DNA of 64,000 nucleotides, from positions 8,504,891 to 8,568,890 of the forward strand of contig OY744461.1 of the NCBI GenBank assembly GCA_963556145.1. Reading direction: 5' to 3'. Origin of the DNA: Hygrocybe punicea (Eukaryota > Basidiomycota > Agaricomycetes > Agaricales > Hygrophoraceae). The notes beneath the pieces are model-generated. The model was not told the origin of the DNA. It searched no databases and saw only the letters and a list, made by a program, of their open reading frames with translations. The translations under genes were made by a program, and so were the position numbers. Positions 53,887 to 64,000 of the stretch are shown here, one piece after another. Position 1 is the stretch's first letter. Every line of letters begins with the position of its first letter.

Positions 53887-54775
53887 TACTTTCCTGCATC
53901 TCACACTTCAAATATCTCCACCACTCTTGCACCTACTGCCTCAATACTTCAGGACTTGCTTCTCATGAACACTCTCTGTGATTTGATGCCAGTACCTCCC
54001 CCTGAGCCTCCCTAGTCACCAGGTAAATACATTTCGCACTTTTTCACACTTGTGGTGATTCAAGCTTACACAGATGCCCTCAGATGTATAACTTCTCGTT
54101 TGGGGCCTACTATATGCTATACAACTACTGTAGTTGTTGTGGAAACACCAGGGATCCAAGGAGGTAAGCATTGTTGAACATTTTTATGCCGCTTTTTTGG
54201 GTATTTTATCTCCCCCACCCTTTGCCCAAAGTCCCTAAGGATTTACCACTTCATTCTAGGGTTACTTGACTGTCCTTTGACAGCAGGTTATTATTCCAGG
54301 TGCTCTTGGTCACCATGTATGTAATTTCGCACTTGTTCACCTCTTTTCATGTTTTAAGCTGATCCAAATGCTCTCAGATGTCAACACCCCTCGTTTAGGA
54401 CATACTAGGGAGTGCACCCATGATGGAGTGGTTGTAGGAGGTCCAGGGATGTACCACAGTTCCAGGGAAGTGTGGTATGTATCCACTTTGTTGTCCGCTT
54501 TTTTGGTATTTTGTTGCTACTTACTGTGCTTCAATCTGTGTGCACTACATGTGGGGGTGTATTCACGAATTTTTATGATTTTTTGACCGCTTAAATGTGT
54601 AATTTGAGTGAGAAATGAAGGAATAATTGAGCTCACTGTTGCCAACAATGAGCACAGCATATGGTCACTGCGAGAAACAATGCCAAGCATTGATTCAGGG
54701 TCAAATATGTTATTGATGGTTCCTGGATGATGGAATCGAGAGCACAGCAACTGTACACTGGATGTGGTGAAAGAA
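53887..54775. other. No recognisable gene
   Basis: Two related segments (around 54010-54180 and 54300-54490) share phrases such as TTTCGCACTT, TTCACC, CAAATGCTCTCAGATGT and GGGATGTACCAC. This looks like an old local duplication of transposon-derived sequence. No continuous coding frame was found. Confidence 0.4.
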
Positions 54776-55345
54776 AACCACCACCCAGATAGGAATGTGG
54801 TGCAGGAGAACCACCACTCAAAATATTTGGTCCATGGTGCAAGGAAACCATCACCGAAATAGGAATGTGGTGCAGGAGAACCATCACCTAAATAGGGATG
54901 TGGTGCAAGAGAACCACCACTCAACATATTTTCGGTCCATGGTACAAGGGAACCATGACCTAGAATGGTGCAGGAGAACCACCACTCAAAATATTTAGAC
55001 TATGGTGCAAGGAAACCATCATATAAATAGGGATGTGGTACAGGAGAACCATCACCTAAATAGTGGTGTGGTGCAGGAGAACCACCACTCAAAATATTTT
55101 CGGTCCATGGTGCAAGGAAACCACCACCTAAATAGGAATGTGGTGCAGCAGAACCACCACTCACAATATTTTCAGTTCATGGTGCAAGGAAACCATCACC
55201 CAATTAGCAATATGGTGCAGGTGAACCACCACTCCAAATATTTTTGAACCATGGTGCAGGAAAGCCACCACCCAAATATGAGATCTGGTGCAGGAAAACC
55301 ACTCAACAACAGTATGGATGGTGCTCAGGAACCACTGCCAGTAGG
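54776..55345. repeat. Minisatellite with GGTGCAGGAGAACCACCACT units
   Basis: Units of about 30 bases (GTGGTGCAGGAGAACCACCA, plus AAATAGG or AAATATTT) alternate with CCATGGTGCAAGGAAACCAT, forming higher-order blocks of roughly 85-115 bases. On the plus strand one frame stays open in two pieces (54795-54998 and 55002-55247) with repeated VVQENHH. Without start context or splice signals I treat it as a repeat. Confidence 0.8.
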
Positions 55346-55599
55346 CAACAGCAGGTGGTGCAGGAGAACCAGTTCTCTAATAGTCTACGAGTGGCTGAAT
55401 GGTTCCTGAGCACTAATTCAGCCAGCTGTAATGATTTTGTGTGTAACATGGTACGTGTGTTTGGCTGTAAACTGGTACGCGCTTAGACCGCCGGCCCTTG
55501 TCACCTTACCCCCTAACAGCTGTGACGAGACAGTGAGGTTAGTAACTGAACCTGCATCGTCCGCTTGATCTGAATGATCTGGTACCTGCTGACCATCGC

Positions 55600-57027
55600 C
55601 TATTCCTCCGACATTAATAGCTTGTTTAGGTCCACCAGCTCGCCTTCGCTGTTCAAAGCAGCCTGGATGAACGCAACATCTGCCAAAGCTCCTTTCGGAT
55701 CCCCCAATCCCAACCCATCGTCTCCTCCCCCCAAGGCCATGAAGAAGCTTTCTAATTCTCTTTCCACTCCACTCTTTGGCTCGTCGATGATGGTTTCCAG
55801 CTCCTCGTCGGGCTTTCCATCCCCTTTAACGATGGATTTGATCTTGACACGGATACCGTTCTTCCCCGAAGCAGGCAACGTGATGTCGGACACTGAGAGC
55901 CAGCCCTCTGTGCCGGTGACGATGATGCTTTCTGAGGCTGGCCTTGATTGCGTCGGATGCGCAAAACTGAGCTGGATGAGGCCGTGGAAGTGAGTTGAGG
56001 ACTTGGCGACGGCACTTATCGTGTCATGAGGTGCGAGATAATCCTTGTTTAGGGAGGCAAAGCTGGATATGTGAGTTATCTGTGTCGGAAGGATGGTGCG
56101 GAGGGTAGCGATGGCGTGCTTTGATACACCTCCTAAGAGAGATACCAGAATAAGATGGCGCTAAGAGACTCACTACACCTCCGTCTAGCTTGTTTGTGTG
56201 ATAACAACCGTGATCAAACTGTTGATATCTTGCAAGAAGCATCAGCTTACCAAGAACCCGCCCTGGTACTTTAAGAAGGATACATGTTGCAGTGCTCCGA
56301 GTCAGTTTCCTGCCACAAGATCATAAATACACCCACGTCTGGGATGGTACGCCACTCTGTTTTATACCACTGTGACTCTTGATCCATGTAGTTCAGGACT
56401 TTGGCGTTGAAGAACATGACGCGTCCGATTTTTCCTTCTCGAATGGCCTTTGCAGCCGCCCTGTGAGCGGGTTCAGCTTCATAGTTCTCTGCGACCCTCC
56501 AAATCAGACCCTTTGGCTTGTAGTCGGACAAGTAAGTCGCGACGAGCCGCGCCCCACTAGCGACGTCAGATCCCACAGGCTTTTCGCTAAGCACATGTTT
56601 GCCAGCGGCCAAAGCTCTCAGGATGATACTTGGTTGCAGTGTGATCGGCAGCACGACGATGACTGCATTGATGTCTGACTTTGCGAGGAGGGCATCTAGG
56701 TTTGTTGACGACGACGACGACGACGGCTCGTGGCCCTCGTGATAAACCTGGGGGAGTGCGCTCAAGTTCAAACCGGCTGCGGCTGCTGTCGCTAGATCAC
56801 GAGCGCTCTTTTCCGAACGTGAATACACCGCTTTCAGGACGGGCGGTTTGGAGGCACTTTGCAGAGTTTCACTTAGACTGGAGAGTGCAGGCAGATAGGC
56901 TGCAAGAAGAATGTTGGAGAGACTGATGAGAGAGTGTACGGGTGTGGTGAACACAATCTGACGCACCCCCCTTGGTGAATAGGCCAGCACCGAGAATTGC
57001 GAACCCGATGTTGTTGGACTCGGACAT
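55600..57027 (-). CDS. Gfo/Idh/MocA-family NAD(P)-dependent oxidoreductase
   Basis: Five exons (57027-56967, 56899-56337, 56262-56251, 56188-56179, 56132-55600) give 392 aa in frame. The N-terminal Rossmann motif is GFAILGAGLFTKGAYLPAL. The family signature EKP sits in GKHVLSEKPVG, after INAVIVVLPITLQPSIILRA. The C-terminal substrate domain has the expected WRTIPD-GGFLLDGG-VSKHAIATLR segment, followed by HDTISAVAKSSTHFHGLIQ and IIVTGTEGWLSVSD. Such enzymes oxidise or reduce sugars, inositol or similar substrates in the cytosol; the substrate is not predictable here. Exons 3 and 4 are only 12 and 10 bases long but restore the conserved GGFLLDGG motif, which supports them. It is divergent from the ERT1-type regulator, with 128 bases between the start codons. 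Confidence 0.88.
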
Positions 57028-57155
57028 GAGAACGGCAGTGAGCGCTAGCCTACTAGTGAGTGTGCAGAAAATACATAGATAATCGGGGGTGGCGGGGGTC
57101 CTCGCCGGTAGACGCCAAAAACGCTCGCCGCAGGGCGTCCGAATGATATTTCTGA
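57028..57155. promoter_or_regulatory. Short bidirectional promoter region
   Basis: Only 128 bases separate the start codons of the oxidoreductase (minus) and the ERT1-type regulator (plus), so 5' leaders and core promoters must overlap here. No TATA box is obvious. The close head-to-head spacing suggests possible co-regulation. Confidence 0.55.
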
Positions 57156-59057
57156 ATGTCGAACTTTGCGAGCGAGCCGAATTGCGACGTTGGCCAAAAT
57201 CCAAGCTCTGGTAGCGCAACGGAGCTGGCTTCAGCGTTCAATGCCCAGGTGGCTGGTGAGGCCCTCGCTGCTGCTGCTGCTGCTGCAGACGACGACGGCG
57301 TCGGGAAGAAGAAGAAGACGAAGCGGCGCAAGGTCAACCATGCCTGCTTGTACTGTCGACGGAGCCATATGACGTGTGACGAGGGGCGGCCGTGCCAGCG
57401 CTGGTGAGTTGAGCCGTGCTTTGCAGTCGTGTTTCCGCCCCCCCACCCCTACACCCAGCCCTGGATAATGACGCTTTGGTTTAGCATTAAGCGCGAAATC
57501 GGACATCTCTGTCATGATGAGAGAAAGCCAAAGGTTGCCGAAAAGCAAGCGGCTGCAGTACCAAGTAATATTGAGATGTCGAGCAGCTATCCCGGTGCGT
57601 CCCTGCCCGATATCCACCGCATTGATCGTCCAACAATATATATATAAATAAATCCTCAGTAACTGGATATGCTGCGCCGGCACTCCCGCTTTCAAGTTCT
57701 TCCTGGCCAATGCAGGTTCAGCAAGAGAATTTCCTTTACCAGCCCGAGAATTTGGGCAACGAGTTCGCCGTCCTCACGTAAAATCTCACACTGCTAATTG
57801 TCCTCTACTGCACACCTGACCTGAAGCGTGTTTGATTTAAAAGTGATTTTTTGGAAACATTGGACGATGGATCGTTCTTCACCCAACAAGCACCCGCGGT
57901 TTCCCCATCGTTTCTTTCCTCCTCCACGTTTATCAACTCGATTCCGAACATGGGGGATAAGTTACTGACAGATCGGAACCGCCAGGTGGAGGCTGAGCCC
58001 CCTCCCCAGGAATCATCTCCAGACAAACCAGCAGAAGAGTCAGCCCCAGTGCTGCTACAGGCTCCGACCAAGACGGAACGTTTCTTCCTCACTGCTGCTG
58101 ACCAAGAATCGGGGACTCGCGACGAGCGTCTCAACAGGGTCATCCGTAGCAAATACGAAGCTGGGCTTCTAAAGCCGTATAATTATGAGAAAGGTTACAC
58201 ACGGCTGTCGCGGTGGATGGACAGAAAGTGCGGTGTTCTGTGCTGTTGTTGACATGTTTACCTTTGATAGCGGTGCAGTGTGTCGCAAGAGTCAAAAAAA
58301 CTGATTCTACAGCCGCTTTCAGTGCTTCGGCCCAAATTTAGAGTGAGAGGTCTGTGGTGATGATGACTGGAACGGAACTAACCAATCGGCTCACGGCCAG
58401 GCTGTTGCGCAATCCCTGCGAGATATGGTTCGTGTATTCTGTCAGGAACGTTGGATTGATAGCGCTAACTATCGTACTACCCCCAGGATCTCTTGTACAT
58501 CGAGGAGGCTTTTGAGCTGCTATTGCTCGACTATGACCGGGTTTTCTCTGCCATGGGCGTGCCAGCTTGCCTGTGGCGTCGTACGGGAGAGATTTACAAG
58601 GGCAATCGCGAATTCACGGAACTCGTGGGCTTGGACGGGTACATGATGCGAGATGTAAGTCCCGGGAGATTTTAATCGCATCGGAGTTGCGGATTTATTT
58701 TTCAGGGCCGGCTATGCATCTACGAGCTTATGGCAGAAGAATCCGCTGTGAACTATTGGGAGGTCTGCAAACACCCTTTCTTCCTGAATGCGAATCACAA
58801 CACTGTATTCACGCGTGCATCTATGCTAGAAATACGGGAACGTCGCCTTTGACACGACCCAGAAGGCGGTGCTGACGTCCTGCGTCCTGCGGCACAAGCC
58901 CGTGGTCAACCTCCTGAACTCTCCGGATGCGCGGGGATCAAGGAAACCTCATGAGTATGGGGAAGAAGGGTTCATCAATTGCTGCTTCTCGTTCACCATC
59001 CGTCGGGACAAGTATGGCATTCCGAGCATGATTGTCGGCAATTTTATCAAATGTTGA
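57156..59057 (+). CDS. ERT1: ERT1/AcuK-type Zn2Cys6 transcription factor with PAS-like domain
   Basis: Nine exons (57156-57403, 57485-57594, 57660-57777, 57844-58227, 58279-58342, 58401-58427, 58487-58654, 58706-58762, 58830-59057) give 467 aa, every junction in phase. An alanine-rich leader and KKKKTKRRKV precede a Zn2Cys6 cluster with C64, C67, C74, C80, C83 and C92 (spacing 2-6-5-2-8). The C-terminal half has the PAS-like region typical of ERT1/AcuK: LLYIEEAFELLLLDYDRVF, GVPACLWRRTGEIYKGNREF and IPSMIVGNFIKC. In yeasts and Aspergillus these factors activate gluconeogenesis genes (PEP carboxykinase, fructose bisphosphatase) on non-fermentable carbon. The nine-residue exon 6 and the exon 5 acceptor were chosen to keep frame and match the family. 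Confidence 0.88.
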
Positions 59058-59330
59058 ACTAGAATGTCAATTTCCGCGTGGGTTATGCTGTTGTGGAGAG
59101 GCGGTGACCACAGGCCTCGTACCCCATGGAGCACGTTGTTGTTGTACAGAAAGTGAGTGAAGGCGGCGACCGCGGCAGCCCGTAGTGAGAAATGTGGCTG
59201 ATTTCCGGATTCGGAAACAAAAAAAGTGTTCAACGGCCTCGTGCTGTTTGAACTTGAACGTTGCACCTCGAGGCGGTTTGATTCTGTGCATCGTGGGCTG
59301 CGACGACCATCCTCCTTCTTTGTCGACGAA

Positions 59331-60214
59331 ATGACCTCCAAAACTTACACACCACCCCCCAAGTGCGTTTCCAGTCGGGATCATGAATGGATGAGCCCCA
59401 TTTGAGCGTGCATTCTGCAGATACCTGAACGACTTTAGCAAGGCCCTCGCCAGCGAGGTGCGTATCCTGCTGGCGGAGGTCGGGAAGCTCAGAGACGAGC
59501 GCCGTGCTCTGCAATAGTAAGCCCATCCTTATTCTCACCTGTCCTTTGTGTCACGAGGATGACGACGACGACGACGACGACGACCACAACGACCACAACG
59601 ACTCTTTTCACGCCAGCGAAATCGCAGAGTTGATGAGCGTAAAGTCCAAGCATGGTGCTGGCGGAGAGTATTGTCCAGAATGGCAGCCAAAGGTATGCAA
59701 AATCCTTGTCGCGATGTCGGCGCTGTTGCTGTATCTGGCTGGCATCTGCCCAGCCCCACGATCCGCCGCCCGAGCCACCGGCACCGGCACCTGCAGACGA
59801 CATACCGGCACCGGCACGTCCGGCGTGGCGGACAGTCCACAAGCGTGCCGAACGCAAGGAACGTGCTTTAGCGAAGACCGGAGCCCCGCCGCCTGCCGCC
59901 TTGCCCGCTCCGCCGCTGCCGGAGTCGCCACGGTCGAACCTGCCGGCATGGGCTCAGTGGAGACGTGAGTGCAAAACGCTTAGACTTGTTAAATTATTAT
60001 AATAATTATGGGCCCTATAGCGAATCCGCTGCTATCGCCGGCACCTATTGTGGCTACGCCGGCTGCTCCTTTGCCCGTGACCCCTGCGCCGCGATCTGGG
60101 CTATTTGGTGAGACTTTTTTTGTTGTGCCTTTGATAGCCTCGGCTGAAGATCCGGCGTTCAGGTCCGCCAACGCCGCCGCCAAAGTAGCAAAGTTGTGTA
60201 ATAAAGTTGTGTAA
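59331..60214 (+). CDS. Conserved mushroom coiled-coil protein with Pro-rich middle
   Basis: Five exons (59331-59362, 59421-59516, 59617-59692, 59754-59964, 60021-60214) give 202 aa in frame. The conserved core is YLNDFSKALASEVRILLAE, VGKLRDERRALQYEIAELM and SVKSKHGAGGEYCPEW, a short predicted coiled coil. It is followed by an unusually proline/alanine-rich stretch (PPPEPPAPAPADD) with a basic WRTVHKRAERKERALAK segment and another Pro-rich tail (NPLLSPAPIVATPAAP). This protein is widespread in Agaricomycetes but unnamed as far as I know. A GAC microsatellite sits in intron 2 (59563-59603). It lies 273 bases after the regulator on the same strand. Confidence 0.75.
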
Positions 60215-60370
60215 TCAAAAGTGTGCCTGTTATGTAATCGATCGATCGATCTGACCGCACATGACGATCTGCGTGTAGTTGGAGACAATAACGTTATTGT
60301 ACATGTCTGAACCGCTATTGTTGACCTGTCTGACGATAAAGCTTCGGCCAGCAATGTCTCTTCTCCAACA

Positions 60371-63300
60371 ATGCATCGTCCACCTTCCCTCACTTTGGAC
60401 ACAAATGCCGCGATCACCACCACCGATTACGACCTCACCCAATCACCTCGTTCCACCACCTACTCCGAGTCCATAGACCTCAAACTCCCAGAAAATCCTC
60501 CTCGTAAACCGTCACCCACGCCGGCACCCAATCCCTCCCCCCAAGTCCAATGTCCCAACCCCTCCATCCGTCTTCTCTTTTCCCTTCTCTCTCCCCGACA
60601 CCGTCTCTTACTCCTCACCCCCGCAGTCTTTTTCTCCGTAATCTCTGGCGGGGTCGCCCCGTTCATGACCTATGTAGTCGGCCGCTCATTTGATGCTTTC
60701 GCTCGTTACCCCCTCACAAACCCAACTAAAGCTGACAAGGAAAACCTCCTGCATGGTGTCGGGATGATTGCCCTCCAGCTTGTTGGCCTCGGCCTCGCCG
60801 CCCTCTCCCTCAGTAGCATCACGTCCAGCCTTTGGATCTGGACTGGCGAGCACAACGTTATGGCTCTTCGAAAACGCGTCTATACCGCAGTAACCAACAA
60901 GAACATGGAATGGTTTGACACCAACATGGGCACAGATGGCGGGCTCCATCGCGAGGGCGACCAAGGTCCACTCGGTGCTGGTGGTCTCATGGCCAAGTTT
61001 GCCAGGTGAGCGAGCTCGCGAAACACATATTTGTCTGCATCAAAATCACTCATTTCACCACGTCCCAGAGAAACGGATGACGTACGCCTGGCATCGTCTC
61101 TCGCGTCAGGCATGATGATGCAATATCTCACCACTTGCCTCGTATGCCTCATTCTCGCTTTCCGGAGTTCCTGGTCCCTCACCCTCGTTATCCTTTCTGC
61201 CGTCCCGATGCTCATGGTGATCCAGGCATTCTCGCAGGGTGTGGCAGGACCCCTTCTGGCCGCCGAGCGGGCGCAGACCGCTACCGCAGCCACTCTAGTC
61301 GACCGTGCAGTTGCCGCCATTGCCACTGTAAAGGCTTTCAATGCCGCACCGCACGAGCAAACCCGCCTAGCTACAGCCACTTCTCGGGGCCGTGCCGCTT
61401 CTTCCCGTCTTGGCGTCGTTTGGGGCTTCACTTCTGGCCTCGCTCAGTTCGTCATGATGACAATGTTCGTTCAGGCCTTCTGGTTCGGCGCCCACCTCGT
61501 CCGCACACACGCAGTTACTCCTGGTACAGTCATGGCCGTATTTTGTGCTTGCCTCATCGCTGTCAGCAACCTCCAGATGTGCATGCCCCAATCCATGATC
61601 CTGACCAAAGGTAAATCTGCTATGGCCGCCCTCCTCGCCGTCCTCGACGACGTCCCCGTGCACTCACCGACTACCCCAACCACCCCACGCTTGCTCCGTA
61701 GTCGCACAATGGACCTCCGCAAGATCGTCCCCCGACGCTGCGCTGGCGAGTTGGCCCTGAATGACGTATCCTTCGCGTACCCCTCCCGGCCCAACGTCCC
61801 CGTTCTCACCAACGTATCCCTCTTCTTCCCCGCCCATGAAACAACGTTCATCGTCGGCGGGTCCGGGTCTTGCAAATCCACCGTGGCCGCCTTGCTCCTC
61901 CGTCTATACGCCCCAACAAAAGGGAGCGTGCACCTCGACGACCAGGACGTTGCCTTCCTCGACGGGGACTGGGCCGCCACGCATGTCGCCGGCGTCTCCC
62001 AGGACTGCGTGCTCTTCGACGCGAGCGTACACGACAATGTCGCAATCGGTCTCGCCGCGCCAGGTAGCGGCCGTCGTCCCCAGGACGCAACACGCGCGGA
62101 GGTCATCGAAGCATGCCGCGCAGCCCTCATGCACGAGTTCGTGAGTGACCTGCCGGAAGGGTATGACACACGCCTCGGGCACGGTGGCACGAATCTGTCT
62201 GGTGGCCAACGCCAACGACTCGCAATCGCACGCGCTCGGCTACGCAATCCCACAGTACTCATTCTGGGTAAGGCTTCTTTTCTCCGCGCGTGTAGGTATC
62301 CCTCATGCTGATGATTGTGTCCGTATAGATGAGGCGACATCCGCGCTGGACACGATTTCTCGTATCCTCGTGTTCGAGGCGATCAAGCGCTGGCGCGCAC
62401 ACCGAACCACCATCGTTATTACACACGACCTCACGCAGATCGCCCCGAACGACTTTGTTTATGTGTTCAAACAGGGACAGGTTGCCGAGCAAGGGTACCG
62501 CTATGACCTCGAAGAGGCGCATGGTGAGTTCCGTGCGATGATGGACACACACGGATTCGCGGGTATCCCACCACCACCACCACCACCACCTGACGACACA
62601 CCCACCGCTGAGAGCGTCGAGAAGCTTTTCGCAGAACTCGAGGAAGCAATTGCCGATACATCCCCCTTCGACCTGAAACACCAGAGCCTTGCAAAACCAG
62701 TGTTGCGCCCAATCACGCTGGGGAACTGGATGTTCGAGGCCATTGCGAACCTGACAACACGGAACACGATCGCACCGCAGCCACCTGTTGAGGCGACTCC
62801 ACAACCACCGGAAAAGGTGGAGACGCGTCAACGTCGCCGTTCGAGCATCCACATCGATTCGCTGCCTCAAACACCGACCACTGCGTACACGGTTACGACA
62901 CGGCGCCGGAGCTTGCAATTCACACCTACCTCTCCAGTATTTACGGCCCGTAGCATATCCCTGGTGGCCGACGACGAAACTATGGAGGAGGAGAAAGCTG
63001 CGCTGAAGCGGGCCGCGAGTGAAGCGACAATGCGCAGGCGAGCAATGGAAATGCAGACTCGTAAGAGGTGGGACGACACACGGCTTGCTCCGCTCACCAC
63101 GGTCAAGGTGGGAAAGCACGACGCTGAGAAGGCGAACGCGAGTCCGGAGGTGCAGCAGCAGCAGCAGCAGTCGTTCTGGAGCCTCCTGCGAGACGTGTAC
63201 CCCACAGTGCCGCGGAAGCATCTGGTTCTGTTAGGTGTCGGTTTGTCTCTGCTGAGCGGCGCGATGACACCAGTATTCTCGTTCCTCCTATCACAGTTCA

Positions 63301-64000
63301 TCGTCCAAGTGTCCATCGACGCTGCACATACGCAAGCGGTCAACATGTGGGGCGGGATAGTGCTAGCGGCATGTGCGCTGGACGGGCTGTTCGTGGGCCT
63401 CAAGTACTTCGTTATGGAGACGGCAGGCGTTCGCTGGGTGGAGCGCATTCGCACGATAGGCTTCGCACGGGTACTCTCGCAAGACAAAAAGTGGTTCGAC
63501 CGTGGCGAGAATGCGGCCACCCGGATGGTGCAGGTCCTGGTCAAGGATGGGAGTGATGCGGGGGAACTTATTTCCACAGTGCTGTGTCAGTTTTGCGTTG
63601 TCACGGCGATGGTGGGCGTCGGGCTGGTGTGGGCATTGGTGCGAGGATGGCAGCTGACGTTGGTGGGGTTCGCGATCGCGCCGTTATTTGCAGTTACGAT
63701 GGCCATCCAGACGAACTTGGTAGCGCGATGCGAGGTGCAGAACAAGCGTGCGCGGGAGGACGTGGCGAGGGGATATTATGAGGTGAGTTGGGTGATGGTT
63801 TCATTTCATTTTTTGGTTGGCTTTTGCTTAGCCCCATTGGAAACTGTGTAGGCTATTTTGAATATTCGCAGCATTCGTTCAATGGGATTCGAGAGTGTCT
63901 TCAAGAGCCGGTTTGACGATGCTGCCGCTAGGGCACTGGCCACTGGCGGGCGCGGATCCTTTTTTGAGGGCTGCACGTACGGCGTGGCGAGCGCATTGAT
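60371..64000 (+). CDS. STE6: ABCB-type ABC transporter, STE6-like, runs off the window
   Basis: Exons are 60371-61005, 61069-62267, 62329-63782 and 63852 onward, all in phase. More than 1,100 residues are visible. A Pro-rich cytosolic leader is followed by a first six-helix membrane domain (PAVFFSVISGGVAPFMTYV, KFARETDDVRLASSL). Then comes nucleotide-binding domain 1: Walker A GGSGSCKST, signature NLSGGQRQRLAIARA, DEATSALD and the H-loop ITHDL. A long charged linker with an eight-proline run leads to the second membrane domain (VFSFLLSQFIVQV). The second ATPase domain lies outside the window. The architecture and text fit fungal a-factor pheromone exporters; a multidrug exporter is the alternative. 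In Walker A the glycine before the catalytic lysine is C480, which is unusual. Confidence 0.82.

Noticed and set aside
60107..60136. A 30-base intron in the coiled-coil gene (GTGAGA...GATAG)
   Set aside because: It is too short to splice, and reading through keeps the frame.

Overview
The window is fungal, most likely from a mushroom-forming basidiomycete (Agaricomycetes). The genes are split by many short introns of about 45-65 bases, and the recognisable families are typical of that group: a fungal Helitron, a Plavaka-type transposase remnant, a TET/JBP-like dioxygenase, an ERT1/AcuK-type Zn2Cys6 regulator and a STE6-like ABC exporter. No rRNA, tRNA or CRISPR array was seen.

Bases 1-4580 are repeat-rich flank. 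They hold a non-autonomous hAT-like element with a perfect 8-bp target duplication (933-2164), minisatellites (2.7-3.65 kb) and a broken, spliced coding fragment (3934-4542). Bases 4581-42867 form the main object: a 38.3-kb imperfect palindrome whose outer ends are inverted copies of each other, bordered by TA on both sides. Each arm carries the same genes in mirror order, named here from outside inward: D, B, C (ATP-grasp-like), A and a Helitron. In the right arm A-D look intact but the Helitron is truncated. In the left arm the Helitron is full length (2578 aa; Rep, helicase and a C-terminal USP-like protease) but A, C and D each have an in-frame TGA. Identity between the arms rises towards the symmetry centre near 24.6 kb, which suggests arm-to-arm gene conversion. 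The arms also contain palindromic tandem repeats, a second hAT-like element (14505-15610) and a foldback MITE (17776-17959).

Bases 42868-53886 are a second accessory block: a multi-exon TET/JBP-like dioxygenase, a small lysine-rich nuclear-type protein, a frameshifted membrane-protein gene, a Plavaka remnant, a large member of a mushroom-specific repeated family that may derive from a MULE transposase, a 1-kb trinucleotide-rich insertion and a 100-base assembly gap.

Bases 55600-64000 are ordinary, GC-richer host genome. A Gfo/Idh/MocA-type oxidoreductase is divergent from an ERT1/AcuK-type regulator, followed by a conserved coiled-coil protein and a STE6-like ABC transporter that runs off the window. 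Exon boundaries for these four genes were worked out by eye and keep frame throughout.

All family calls come from motif recognition; no database search was run.
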